Assembly (NCBI GenBank): GCA_902572075.1 | Contig: CACGER010000003.1 | Location: forward strand, 1 to 64,000 | Origin: an uncultured Prochlorococcus sp. | Lineage (GTDB): Bacteria; Cyanobacteriota; Cyanobacteriia; PCC-6307; Cyanobiaceae | DNA: 64,000 nucleotides | Direction: 5' to 3' | In this document: in pieces, positions 19,710 through 28,249 of the stretch | How the letters are laid out: each line of letters opens with the position of its first letter | Numbering within the stretch: position 1 is the first letter of the stretch | Made by a program: the position numbers and the translations under genes | Notes under the pieces: model-generated | What the model was told of the DNA's origin: nothing | What the model saw: only the letters and a program-made list of their open reading frames with translations | Databases searched by the model: none

Positions 19710-20081
19710 TTAACATCTATCTGTTCTTAATTTTGCCGCGCCTCTCAAATAAGGGTGCTTTATTTCATAATTTGGTGGCAATAAAACTTGAGCCATTATT
19801 CTTATACAAAAATCAACATCATTAGATACGTACATTTGTTGGCAGTCTATAAAGGCTACTGAATCCAGTCCATTAAATTTCCTTGCAATTGAAGCGGGGA
19901 AACATGCATTTAAATCTTTTGTCGCTGTGAATGTAATTGATAGTATGTTTTTTTTGATTAAATTGTTTCGTGAAATTAATTCATCAATCAATTCCACTAC
20001 GGCAACTTCTATTTCCGCAATAGAATTCCCAGATGCAGTTGTAGCTCCACGAATAAATGTAATTTTATAATCATCTTTCAT
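19710..20081 (-). CDS. aroH: Chorismate mutase, AroH type
   Basis: A 123-residue monofunctional enzyme that converts chorismate to prephenate, on the way to phenylalanine and tyrosine. It has the AroH fold rather than the AroQ fold: FIRGATTASGNSIAEIE (about residues 9-25) supplies the active-site arginine, CIRIMAQV (about 92-99) the second, and YLRGAAKLRTD (about 111-121) the C-terminal loop. Length is typical for AroH. It starts 18 nt after the end of sppA on the same strand. Confidence 0.92.
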   Translation of the reverse strand: MKDDYKITFIRGATTASGNSIAEIEVAVVELIDELISRNNLIKKNILSITFTATKDLNACFPASIARKFNGLDSVAFIDCQQMYVSNDVDFCIRIMAQVLLPPNYEIKHPYLRGAAKLRTDRC

Positions 20082-20099
20082 TTTTTCAGAAACATTGAT

Positions 20100-20909
20100 T
20101 TAAGGCTTATACAACCAAAGTACTTTATTAGATGAATCAAACTCGAAAAAGATAGTATCGATAATTTTTTCAATCATTTTACTACCAGGGATTAGTCCAA
20201 GTATTTTCTTCTTTTTCTTCCCAAATGTTAAAGGCTGAATTTTTGGATCAATATTAACCATTTCAGCAGCTAGTTCCCTTGCAACAAATTCATCTCCAAT
20301 TTTATCAACGAGACCAAGTTCGAGTGCTTGTGTCCCAGTAAAAATTCTTCCATCAGCAAATTTTCTTACTTCTTCAACAGGTAAATTTCTTCCTTCAGCA
20401 ACAGCTTCAGTAAATTGTTTGTAACTTTCATCTATCAGTCCTTGAAGTAGAACTCTACCTTCCTCACTTAGAGGTTTATCTGGAGAAAGAATATCTTTAA
20501 ATACCCCGCTTTTAACGGTCTCAAATTTAATGCCTACTTTATCTAATAATTCAGATAAATTATTTCCTCTTATAATCACACCAATAGATCCTGTAATTGT
20601 GCCTGGATTCGCAACTATTTTGTCAGATGCAACACCAATGTAAACACCTCCTGATGCTGAGATGTTACCAAAACTAGCAATGACTTTACATCCTTTATCT
20701 TTTATTCTTTTAATAGCAGAGTATATTTCTTGGCTATCCCCAACAGTACCCCCTGGAGAATCAATTCTCACGATTAAAGCAGGAAATTCTCTATCCTCAA
20801 TTTGTTTAAGAGCTTTAAGGACTGAGACTCTTGTTGAACTTGTAATAGGCTCATCAATTACTATACGAGCCATTCTTTTTTTTGACTTTCGTCTAAAAGG
20901 CCAAATCAT
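20100..20909 (-). CDS. sppA: Signal peptide peptidase SppA, short form
   Basis: A 269-residue serine protease of the ClpP/crotonase fold that degrades leftover signal peptides or membrane proteins. The catalytic serine lies in NISASGGVYIGVASD (about residues 82-96), preceded by RIDSPGGTV (about 47-55). TITGSIGVI (about 103-111) and the KSGVFKD segment (about 134-140, with the likely catalytic lysine) follow. It is the half-size form. The N-terminus is basic with no clear transmembrane helix, so membrane attachment is uncertain. It is divergent from the DMT transporter gene and upstream of aroH. Confidence 0.9.
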   Translation of the reverse strand: MIWPFRRKSKKRMARIVIDEPITSSTRVSVLKALKQIEDREFPALIVRIDSPGGTVGDSQEIYSAIKRIKDKGCKVIASFGNISASGGVYIGVASDKIVANPGTITGSIGVIIRGNNLSELLDKVGIKFETVKSGVFKDILSPDKPLSEEGRVLLQGLIDESYKQFTEAVAEGRNLPVEEVRKFADGRIFTGTQALELGLVDKIGDEFVARELAAEMVNIDPKIQPLTFGKKKKKILGLIPGSKMIEKIIDTIFFEFDSSNKVLWLYKP

Positions 20910-20961
20910 TCTTTTAAGGTAAATTCATAAAACTACTTTAAAAAGACTATCAGCAGACCTA

Positions 20962-21903
20962 ATGAATTCAATCCTAAATTGGTTTTTAATGATACTCCCT
21001 TTTGCACTTTGGGGTACTTCAATGGCGGCCATGACTCCTTTAGTATCTAGTGCTGGGCCTGAGTTTGTGGCTTCTTTAAGATTACTTCCTGCAGGGATTC
21101 TTGTTCTAATTACAACATATTTGTTTAAAAGAGATTTAAAAATTTATATGTGCGATTTGAAGTGGTTTTTTGTTTTTACGATTGTCGATGCCACTTTTTT
21201 TCAGTTATTTTTGACTTATGGTATTGAAAAAACTGGAGCAGGTTTAGGTTCAGTCTTAATTGATTCTCAACCTCTTTTGGTAGCTATTTTAGCGAGGGCA
21301 ATTTTTGGGAATTTAATTAACCCAATAGGATGGTTAGGACTACTATTTGGCTTGGGAGGAATAGTATTTTTAGGAGTTCCACAAGAATTTCTAGGAAATT
21401 GGTGGTTGATGGCTGATAAGTCTATAAATGATGTTGCTTTTAACTTTGGAGAACTTTGGATGCTTGCAGCTTCTCTCGCTATGGCATTAGGGACAATTTT
21501 AATTAGATTCACTTGTACTAAAAGTGATCCTGTCGCAGTTACTGGGTGGCATATGGTTTTAGGAAGTTTGCCCTTAATTCTCAAGCACTGCTTTCAATCA
21601 AACTTTTCAATAATTCCAGATTGGTCAATATTTAATTGGGGTCTGATGTCATTTGCAAGTATTTTTGGAGGAGCAATAGCGTATGGATTGTTTTTCTATT
21701 TTGCTAATAATAAAGAAATAACTGGATTTAGCACTCTTGCATTTTTAACACCTGTATTTGCTCTTCTTAGTGGAGGTGTTTGGTTAGATGAAAGACTTAC
21801 CATCGTGCAGTGGATAGGAGTGGTGTTTGTTCTTATCTCTGTATTTTTTGTTAGTCAGAGAAAGAGTTTATGGGAAAATAAAATTTCTGATACTACCATC
21901 TAA
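20962..21903 (+). CDS. EamA/DMT-family transporter
   Basis: A 313-residue protein with ten predicted membrane helices in two EamA repeats (about residues 5-135 and 165-300). The first repeat starts with the PFALWGTSMAAMTPLV motif typical of drug/metabolite transporters, and the second contains LGTILIRF. Substrates of this family include amino acids, nucleobases and drugs, and cannot be predicted here. The gene is divergent from sppA and followed after 30 nt by a glycosyltransferase gene on the same strand. Confidence 0.85.
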   Translation: MNSILNWFLMILPFALWGTSMAAMTPLVSSAGPEFVASLRLLPAGILVLITTYLFKRDLKIYMCDLKWFFVFTIVDATFFQLFLTYGIEKTGAGLGSVLIDSQPLLVAILARAIFGNLINPIGWLGLLFGLGGIVFLGVPQEFLGNWWLMADKSINDVAFNFGELWMLAASLAMALGTILIRFTCTKSDPVAVTGWHMVLGSLPLILKHCFQSNFSIIPDWSIFNWGLMSFASIFGGAIAYGLFFYFANNKEITGFSTLAFLTPVFALLSGGVWLDERLTIVQWIGVVFVLISVFFVSQRKSLWENKISDTTI

Positions 21904-21933
21904 TAAGTATCGTTATTATAAAAAAGTCAAATA

Positions 21934-23019
21934 ATGCGAATAGTTTTGATTAGTACTCCAATAGGGTTCTTAGGAAGTGGCAAAGGTGGTGGAGTTGAAT
22001 TAACTTTAAATTCTTTAGTGTCAGGTTTGATTTCTTTAGGTCACTCAGTTGATGTTATAGCTCCAAAGAACTCTAAGTTACATGAAAGTAATGTAAAGGC
22101 AAAATTACATTTTGTGGAAGGTGAAGATCAAATTAGTTGGCAGCATCAAGATTTTAATTCTCCCGTGAGTATTCCAGATAATTCTCTTTTAGCAGGAATG
22201 CTTGAAAAGGGATTAGATATTGCTAAACATGCAGATGTATTGTTGAATTTGTCCTATGATTGGTTGCCTATTTGGATGACTCTGAATTTTGAGATACCCA
22301 TTGCTCATATTATTAGTATGGGTTCTGAAAGTTTAGTAATTAATAATATAGTCTCCAAGGTATACGCTAAATATCCAAATAATTTTGCCTTTCATTCGAA
22401 AATGCAAGCCAATGATTATCCATTTATAAAAGAACCAACAATTATTGGGAACGGATTTAATTTAGATAATTATATTTTCCAGGATTCAGTGAAGGGACCC
22501 TTGGCATGGGTTGGAAGAGTTGCTCCGGAGAAAGGTTTGGAAGATGCAGTTTATGTGGCAAATGAACTTGGCGAAAAATTAAAAGTATGGGGATTTATAG
22601 AAGATGAGGTGTATGCGTCAAAGATAGAAAAATCATTCCCTCTGGGAGCTATAGATTGGATGGGGTATTTGTCAACCGATGAATTACAAAAAGAACTTGG
22701 CAAATGCAGAGGTTTGCTAAATACTCCGAAATGGAATGAGGCATATGGGAACGTTATTGTTGAAGCTTTAGCCTGTGGTGTGCCTGTCATAGCATATAAA
22801 AGAGGAGGACCTAGTGAAATTATTCAGCATGGCCAAACAGGTTATCTTGCTGAGCCTGATGATAAAAAAAATATGCTTTTTTATGTAGAGATTATTGAAA
22901 AAATAAAGCGTCAGAAATGTAGAGAATGGGTAGAAAAGAATGCCTCCGCAGATATATTTGCTAACAAGGTTGTGAACTGGCTTAATAAGGTAATTCAAGA
23001 ATATAAATATAAAAACTAA
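21934..23019 (+). CDS. Family 4 glycosyltransferase
   Basis: A 361-residue GT-B enzyme. The N-terminal half has a glycine-rich loop (STPIGFLGSGKGGGVEL, about residues 7-23). The C-terminal half has the donor-binding core: VGRVAPEKGLEDAV (about 192-205) and the E-x7-E motif region EAYGNVIVEALACGVPVIAY (about 269-288) followed by GGPSEI. It is cytosolic or loosely membrane bound. It lies 6 nt upstream of an ArnT/PMT-like membrane glycosyltransferase, so the two probably act together in making a surface glycan or glycolipid. Donor and acceptor are unknown. Confidence 0.88.
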   Translation: MRIVLISTPIGFLGSGKGGGVELTLNSLVSGLISLGHSVDVIAPKNSKLHESNVKAKLHFVEGEDQISWQHQDFNSPVSIPDNSLLAGMLEKGLDIAKHADVLLNLSYDWLPIWMTLNFEIPIAHIISMGSESLVINNIVSKVYAKYPNNFAFHSKMQANDYPFIKEPTIIGNGFNLDNYIFQDSVKGPLAWVGRVAPEKGLEDAVYVANELGEKLKVWGFIEDEVYASKIEKSFPLGAIDWMGYLSTDELQKELGKCRGLLNTPKWNEAYGNVIVEALACGVPVIAYKRGGPSEIIQHGQTGYLAEPDDKKNMLFYVEIIEKIKRQKCREWVEKNASADIFANKVVNWLNKVIQEYKYKN

Positions 23020-23025
23020 TATTAA

Positions 23026-24831
23026 ATGATTCTTCTCAACTCAAAAAAAAGGCTGATAACATCATTGATAATTTTAGTTTCTGGGATCATTATATTTTTC
23101 TTGGGTTTAGGAAATACAGGATTGGTGGATGAAACTCCCCCTTTATTTGCGGCTGCAGCACGGGCAATGAGTGAATCTGGTGATTGGTTAACTCCAAAAG
23201 TCAATGGGATATTTCGTTTTGATAAGCCTCCACTCATATATTGGCTAATGGGTTTTTTTTACTCATTACCGAAAAATGAGATTTGGGATAGTTACGGTAC
23301 ACTTTCAGCAAGACTACCTTCAGCGTTGGCATCATTATTTTTAATGTTGATGATTGGAGATACGTTGTTTTGTTGGCCACAAAAGGGCAATAGACAATTC
23401 CTCACTCCAATAGTTGGATCATTAAGCTTTGCTCTTTCTCCTTTAATAATTATCTGGAGTAGAACTGCAGTTAGTGATGCTCTTTTAACAGGAACATTAG
23501 GGATTAGCTTGCTTTTGTTTTGGAGAAGAATGGCAAGTGATAAAAATGATCAATGTATCTCGGCGTGGATATTTTTAGGGTTCGCAATTTTAACCAAAGG
23601 ACCTGTTGCGTTTCTTTTGGCAACTTTAACTCTTACATCTTTTTTATTAAGTCAAGATGATTGGAAAAGTCTGCTCCATAAAATAAATCCTAAGAAAGGT
23701 TTTCTAATCACAAGCTTCATAAGTATCCCATGGTATATCTTAGAATTAATAAAAGAAGGAAAACCTTTTTGGGACAACTTTTTTGGTTATCATAATTTTC
23801 AAAGATATACATCAGTTGTCAATAATCATGCAGAACCATTCTGGTTTTTTATTTACATAATGTTATTAGCTTCATTACCATTTTCCCCTTTTTTGTGTCA
23901 TGGGATATTTAAAGCTTTTAAGGATTTCTTGAAAAGTTCAAAAGAAAGTTGCAATGTCCCTGACACACTTTATATATTTTCTCTGTGTTGGTTGATATCA
24001 GTTTTATTCTTCTTTAGTATTTCTGCTACAAAACTGCCAAGCTATTGGCTGCCAGCAGTTCCAGCAGCTGCAATCTTAATTAGTAATAGCTTCATAAACT
24101 TAAAAAATTCAAGTAAAAGTTATTTATATTTGTGGATTTTTAATATTTTAATTTTGTTTGGCGTATCAACGGCATTCTTTTTCTCAAATAATTGGTTAAG
24201 TTCCATAAATGATCCTGAGATGCCTAATCTTGCATCTGAACTTATAAGTTCAGGGATAATTTTTAAAGCCAAATTATTCTTTTCTTCATTTACACTTCTC
24301 GCAATAATTTTATTTTCTTTAAAATCCAAAATTATCCTTTTTTATCTTCAAATTTTACTTTTATTTGGACAATTTTTATTGATGTCGCCAATTAGAAAAT
24401 TAGCAGATACTTCTAGGCAATTACCTTTAAGGAATATCTCAAAATTAGTTATAGATATTCGAAAGGGGAAGGAAACTTTAGCAATGATAGGAATAAGAAA
24501 ACCGTCATTACATTATTATTCAAGACAAATAGTTTTTTATGAGCCAAGCACTGAAGAGGGATTAATTAATCTGTCAGAAAGGCTTAATACTGATAGGAGA
24601 AATAATTATGAGGATGAACCAGATTATGAATACAAATCTATCTTGGTTGTGATTGATGATTACTCTACCCGCCGAAATCAATGGTCAAAAATTAATCATC
24701 AAAAATTGGGCAAATATGGAATTTATAATTTATGGCGAATTCAAAAAAGTGATTTGAATAGGTATTCGGAATTTTTAGTGAATGCTGGTTATAAATCTGA
24801 CTGGAAAAATAGAAAAGTTGAAAAATTTTAA
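23026..24831 (+). CDS. ArnT/PMT-like membrane glycosyltransferase (GT83-type)
   Basis: A 601-residue GT-C enzyme with about eleven to thirteen membrane helices in residues 10-460 and a soluble C-terminal domain (about 470-601). The catalytic acidic pair is in the first external loop, LVDETPPLFAAAARAM (about residues 30-45), followed by RFDKPPLIYWLMGFF (about 63-77), the characteristic ArnT/PMT signature. It should move a polyprenyl-phosphate-linked sugar to lipid A, a protein or another lipid on the outer face of the membrane. The GT4 gene ends 6 nt before it. The ATG start gives the first helix directly. The 3' end overlaps a small convergent gene by 4 nt. Confidence 0.85.
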   Translation: MILLNSKKRLITSLIILVSGIIIFFLGLGNTGLVDETPPLFAAAARAMSESGDWLTPKVNGIFRFDKPPLIYWLMGFFYSLPKNEIWDSYGTLSARLPSALASLFLMLMIGDTLFCWPQKGNRQFLTPIVGSLSFALSPLIIIWSRTAVSDALLTGTLGISLLLFWRRMASDKNDQCISAWIFLGFAILTKGPVAFLLATLTLTSFLLSQDDWKSLLHKINPKKGFLITSFISIPWYILELIKEGKPFWDNFFGYHNFQRYTSVVNNHAEPFWFFIYIMLLASLPFSPFLCHGIFKAFKDFLKSSKESCNVPDTLYIFSLCWLISVLFFFSISATKLPSYWLPAVPAAAILISNSFINLKNSSKSYLYLWIFNILILFGVSTAFFFSNNWLSSINDPEMPNLASELISSGIIFKAKLFFSSFTLLAIILFSLKSKIILFYLQILLLFGQFLLMSPIRKLADTSRQLPLRNISKLVIDIRKGKETLAMIGIRKPSLHYYSRQIVFYEPSTEEGLINLSERLNTDRRNNYEDEPDYEYKSILVVIDDYSTRRNQWSKINHQKLGKYGIYNLWRIQKSDLNRYSEFLVNAGYKSDWKNRKVEKF

Positions 24832-25079
24832 CAAAGTCTTTTTTTAAGGAGAGCTTTTTTTAGATCATCAACGCTGCACTTGCTGGGAATATCAACTTTA
24901 TTTAAATCTTCCAGTAATTCAAGATCAATGACAGAATCCTCGGCCAAAAAACTAAAAACTTCATTAATGCTTATTCCCATATCTTGAGCCATCTCCGAGA
25001 TAAGCCTAAGAGTATCCCTCCTCACAGAAATCCGAAGATCTAAAGGGATATATTCATTTTCAGGGTTCGCTGACTTCAT
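24828..25079 (-). CDS. Small ribbon-helix-helix-like protein
   Basis: An 83-residue protein. The sequence IPLDLRISVRRDTLRLIS followed by DMGISINEVFSFLAEDSV (about residues 12-52) fits a ribbon-helix-helix fold: one beta strand with alternating residues followed by two helices. That would suggest DNA binding or an antitoxin-like role, but no toxin gene is adjacent. The C-terminal third is acidic then basic. It overlaps the end of the upstream convergent GT83-type gene by 4 nt. Probably a conserved picocyanobacterial protein; function unknown. Confidence 0.55.
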   Translation of the reverse strand: MKSANPENEYIPLDLRISVRRDTLRLISEMAQDMGISINEVFSFLAEDSVIDLELLEDLNKVDIPSKCSVDDLKKALLKKRLC

Positions 25080-25162
25080 AATCTAAATCTTAAGACATTA
25101 TGTAGTTATCAGAATATAATCTTTACAATATTCATTAATCGTGCATCTTTTTTAAACATATA

Positions 25163-26092
25163 CTAAGCTCCCCTCATAAATAAATCCATAAACATTTTTA
25201 ATAGAGGAATAGTAATTATTGATATTAAAGTTGTCGTAAAAAGAATTTTTGAGGTTATTTTTTGTTTCACACCATAAGCCTCTGCCATTAATATTGTAGA
25301 AATCGCCGTTGGGGTTCCTGCCTGAAGAATTATTGCAGATGATTGATAGAAGTTGAAATTTAAGAATCTACATACTAAAAAAATAATAAAAGGAACAATA
25401 AATAACTTTAATAAAATTGAACATTTAATTTCTTCATTTAGATCTAAAATTCTCTCATTTTGATTGATGATAATTCCAAGTCTTGTTCCAACTACTATAA
25501 TCGCCAGAGCAATTACGATTCTTGCAGGAATCCATAGGTAAGTGCCTAGTATCTCATCTACTTGGAAAAGGTAAGCAATAAGTACGCCTATAATCCCTTT
25601 GGATGCAGGACTTTTTATCAATGCATTTAATAATCCTTTAATGTTTGGGATATTCTTATTTTTGGATTTTTCTTGAAGAAGAAAAGGTCCAAATATCCAA
25701 GCGAAAAGTGTTGTTCCTAAATCAAATCCTATAGTAAAATTTATAGTTGTTGAGGGTAGAAGAGCTATCGCAATGGGTATTCCAAGAAATGATGTATTAC
25801 CTATTAGGCCTGCTAGCTGCAATGTGTAATTTGGAAGCCTTTTTTTAAATATTGGGATTATATTTATTAAAATTATTAAAAATCCAATTACAGAGAATGC
25901 TAAAAATGCACTTTTAATTAGGTTTATATCTATACCCTCCTTTAATAAGAGACCCATTACACTTAATGGAATACCAAATCTTATTAGAGGTCTTGCAATA
26001 TATTTTGAAATCTTTGGATTCTTTTTTCCGAGAAAAAAACCAAGGATTAGGAAGGGGATAATATTTATGAAAAGAGAGTAGATGGTATTAAT
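25163..26092 (-). CDS. AEC-family permease, probable ATT start
   Basis: A transporter of the auxin-efflux-carrier family. From the first ATG (25957) the protein is 264 residues and lacks its first helix. The same frame stays open upstream for more than 45 codons to a TAA at 26114-26116. It encodes IYSLFINIIPFLILGFFLGK and then KYIARPLIRFGIPLSV, which is exactly the first helix and loop expected of an AEC protein. There is no ATG, GTG or TTG in that stretch; ATT at 26092 is the most natural start and gives 309 residues, the usual AEC length. About nine to ten membrane helices in two inverted halves follow. Substrate unknown. It lies between two small genes on the same strand. The exact start codon is inferred. 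Confidence 0.75.
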   Translation of the reverse strand: MNTIYSLFINIIPFLILGFFLGKKNPKISKYIARPLIRFGIPLSVMGLLLKEGIDINLIKSAFLAFSVIGFLIILINIIPIFKKRLPNYTLQLAGLIGNTSFLGIPIAIALLPSTTINFTIGFDLGTTLFAWIFGPFLLQEKSKNKNIPNIKGLLNALIKSPASKGIIGVLIAYLFQVDEILGTYLWIPARIVIALAIIVVGTRLGIIINQNERILDLNEEIKCSILLKLFIVPFIIFLVCRFLNFNFYQSSAIILQAGTPTAISTILMAEAYGVKQKITSKILFTTTLISIITIPLLKMFMDLFMRGA

Positions 26093-26161
26093 TAAATATT
26101 TATTAAAGCAATATTAACTTGCCGTAGTACAGTCAAAAGGTTTTTTAAGAACATTTAGAGT

Positions 26162-26392
26162 TTAAATTATTTTCCAGATTGCTTTGTCAGGAATTAGAGG
26201 AGATTTATATAAATTTTCTGGTTCTTTAGTTAAAACTCTCCAAGTTGGAACTCGACAAGTTACATAAGCAGGACTTTCTATTAAAACTCCTGGTTTCTCA
26301 TCAAAAGTACAAGTAAATCCCTCTTTCCAATAACCACCATTATTAAGGCTACCTTTAAACCAAACCCAGCATTTTGAAGTTTTCAAAATCAA
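26162..26392 (-). CDS. Conserved hypothetical small protein
   Basis: A 76-residue soluble protein rich in tryptophan and proline, with three cysteines (about residues 8, 28 and 46) and segments CWVWFKGSLNNGGYWKEGF and YVTCRVPTWRVLTKEPENLY. No signal peptide and no family that I recognise. The dense aromatic composition and absence of low complexity suggest a real folded protein. Upstream on the same strand, 70 nt away, is the SemiSWEET gene. Confidence 0.6.
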   Translation of the reverse strand: MILKTSKCWVWFKGSLNNGGYWKEGFTCTFDEKPGVLIESPAYVTCRVPTWRVLTKEPENLYKSPLIPDKAIWKII

Positions 26393-26462
26393 TAATTTTT
26401 TGTTCTATTTTAATCAAGATTTAATTAAATCTAAAATTTATTACTTAAAAAAAATATTTTAC

Positions 26463-26726
26463 TCATTTTAGTTTTTTGGAAAAATATATTTTAGAAATTA
26501 ATATCAATAGATTTAAGATCAAGGTAATTAAATTTGCTATCAATATTGGCGTAGATGAGATTTTATAACCGTAAATAATCCAAGACAAAACGCCGATAAT
26601 AAACATTATTAATGTTGTCAAAGAAACATCATCCGCTTTTTTTGTTTTTAAAGTTTTTATTAATTGAGGTAGAAATGCTGCTGTTGTTAAAATCGCTGCA
26701 AAATATCCATATATATCTACATTCAT
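26463..26726 (-). CDS. SemiSWEET-type PQ-loop transporter
   Basis: An 87-residue protein with three membrane helices, a single triple-helix bundle. Helix 1 ends in the PQ motif within AAFLPQLIKTLKTKKADDVS (about residues 17-36), followed by the LSWIIYGYKI segment and a third helix. This matches bacterial SemiSWEETs, which dimerise to carry sugars such as sucrose or glucose by facilitated diffusion. Length is typical (85-100). It begins 18 nt after the peroxiredoxin-like gene ends, so the two may be co-transcribed. Substrate in this organism is not determined by sequence. Confidence 0.87.
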   Translation of the reverse strand: MNVDIYGYFAAILTTAAFLPQLIKTLKTKKADDVSLTTLIMFIIGVLSWIIYGYKISSTPILIANLITLILNLLILISKIYFSKKLK

Positions 26727-26744
26727 AGAAATATTTTTTAAGAA

Positions 26745-27479
26745 CTATTCTTTAATTAAATCAGATAAAAATCCTAAAGGATCTCTCATGTTTATTGAAT
26801 ATCCAAGAACATCACTTGAAAAAAATTTATAAACAACTTTATTTTGATCATTTAACAAGAAGGAAGCTCCTCTTTGAGGAAGGTATTCTTCATCAAGAAT
26901 ATAATCACTCCAATTTTGGATTATTTCATGCATATTGTTTAATCTAAAAGTTGCCAATTCAAATGGTCTTAAATAACCATCTCCGAAAACCTGTTTAAAA
27001 GATTTACCTGAAAAGTTTAGAAATTTTAAAACATTAATTTTGTCAAATTCTGAATAGATTTGCTTTGCTTTTTGATCGCCGGTATAACCTCTAATAACTT
27101 CTTTAATTGTTTTAAAAGAATTTATTCCTGATAGCATCAAAAGCATATTGATCCAACCTCCTAAACCTATATTTAATCCTCTTGAAACTTTAAGATTGTT
27201 ATGAATTTGGTTATTAGAAACAACCATTAAATTTTCTTTACGAAAGCCAGTAAATTTGCAAAACTTTTCTTTCCCATTTTGATTGCCAATTGCAATTGCA
27301 AAAATATCTAAATTTTTATCTTGATTATTATCGATAAAACTTTTCAAATTTATTGCATATTCAAAGCTATCAAAATCTCCCAATAAACCAAATAAAACAA
27401 TTAATTTGAATTTTTTATGCCCATTAAAGTTGAATTCTTCAATAAGATTTTTAATATCATTTTGAAATTTGTCAGTCAC
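26745..27479 (-). CDS. Peroxiredoxin-like (AhpC/TSA_2) family protein
   Basis: A 244-residue protein with a thioredoxin-like core of the PRXL2/AAED1 type found in cyanobacteria and chloroplasts. Recognisable pieces are LFGLLGDFDSFEYAINL (about residues 30-46), FCKFTGFRKENLMVV (about 73-87), a long hydrophobic helix with GWINMLLMLSGI (about 108-119), RGYTGDQKA (about 129-137) and the PQRGASFLLNDQNKVVYKF strand near 200. Where a peroxidatic CxxC would be expected after the first strand the sequence reads GDFDSF, and only one cysteine (about 74) remains, so classical peroxidase activity is doubtful. It is divergent from flavodoxin. Confidence 0.7.
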   Translation of the reverse strand: MTDKFQNDIKNLIEEFNFNGHKKFKLIVLFGLLGDFDSFEYAINLKSFIDNNQDKNLDIFAIAIGNQNGKEKFCKFTGFRKENLMVVSNNQIHNNLKVSRGLNIGLGGWINMLLMLSGINSFKTIKEVIRGYTGDQKAKQIYSEFDKINVLKFLNFSGKSFKQVFGDGYLRPFELATFRLNNMHEIIQNWSDYILDEEYLPQRGASFLLNDQNKVVYKFFSSDVLGYSINMRDPLGFLSDLIKE

Positions 27480-27620
27480 AATGGTTTAAATATTTTATAA
27501 ATTATTCTCAAAAAAATTTTTCTTACTTTGATTAGTATAAAATTTTACATGAAAAAGTTTTTAAAGAAATTAATTTAACGTTTTTAGATTTTATTATTTT
27601 AATGTAAACATTTTGAAGTT

Positions 27621-28145
27621 ATGACCGTAGGAATTTATTACGCCACTACAACTGGAAAAACTGAAGACGTAGCTGATCGTCTTCACAACTTTATCTCTTC
27701 AGCAGAAGCACCTAAAGATGTATCTGATGTGGATGATCTTTCAGAATTTGAAGGTCTTGATGGAATTATCTGCGGGATACCTACTTGGAATACAGGTGCC
27801 GATGAAGAAAGATCGGGAACTGCATGGGATTCAATATTAGAAGATATAGGCAAACTAAATTTATCAGGAAAAAAAGTTGCAATTTTTGGCTTAGGAGATT
27901 CTTCTACATACACAGAAAACTATTGTGATGCAATGGAAGAAATTCATAGCTACTTCACAAAAGCAGGCGCTGAAATGGTCGGTTACGTAGATAAATCTAC
28001 TTATACTTTTGATGAGTCTAAAAGTGTTATAGGGGAAAGCTTTTGTGGATTACCTCTTGATGAGGATAGTGAATCTGATTTGACCGATTCGCGTCTTGAG
28101 GCATGGGCTTCTCAGCTTAAAGGTGAAATCCCCTCTTTGGCTTAA
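27621..28145 (+). CDS. isiB: Flavodoxin, long-chain
   Basis: A 174-residue FMN protein that replaces ferredoxin as electron carrier from photosystem I under iron limitation. The phosphate-binding loop is YATTTGKTEDVA (about residues 6-17). FMN-stacking loops are IPTWNTGADEERSGTAWD (about 53-70) and GLGDSSTYTENYCDAM (about 95-110). The long-chain insertion (about 120-145) is present. The gene is single, with divergent peroxiredoxin-like and downstream DUF3386 neighbours. Iron control would be expected, but I could not find a convincing Fur box in the 140 nt upstream. Confidence 0.95.
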   Translation: MTVGIYYATTTGKTEDVADRLHNFISSAEAPKDVSDVDDLSEFEGLDGIICGIPTWNTGADEERSGTAWDSILEDIGKLNLSGKKVAIFGLGDSSTYTENYCDAMEEIHSYFTKAGAEMVGYVDKSTYTFDESKSVIGESFCGLPLDEDSESDLTDSRLEAWASQLKGEIPSLA

Positions 28146-28249
28146 ATTTTTGACAAAAAACCTAAAAAAATAGTCAATTTAATAAATTAAAACTTTCTAT
28201 CCCAATTAGAGATGCCTTTTTGTATGATTGCTTGTAAATCTTAAAAATA

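Noticed and set aside
27481-27620. Fur box before isiB
   Set aside because: No sequence close to the 19-bp consensus; only generic AT-rich DNA.
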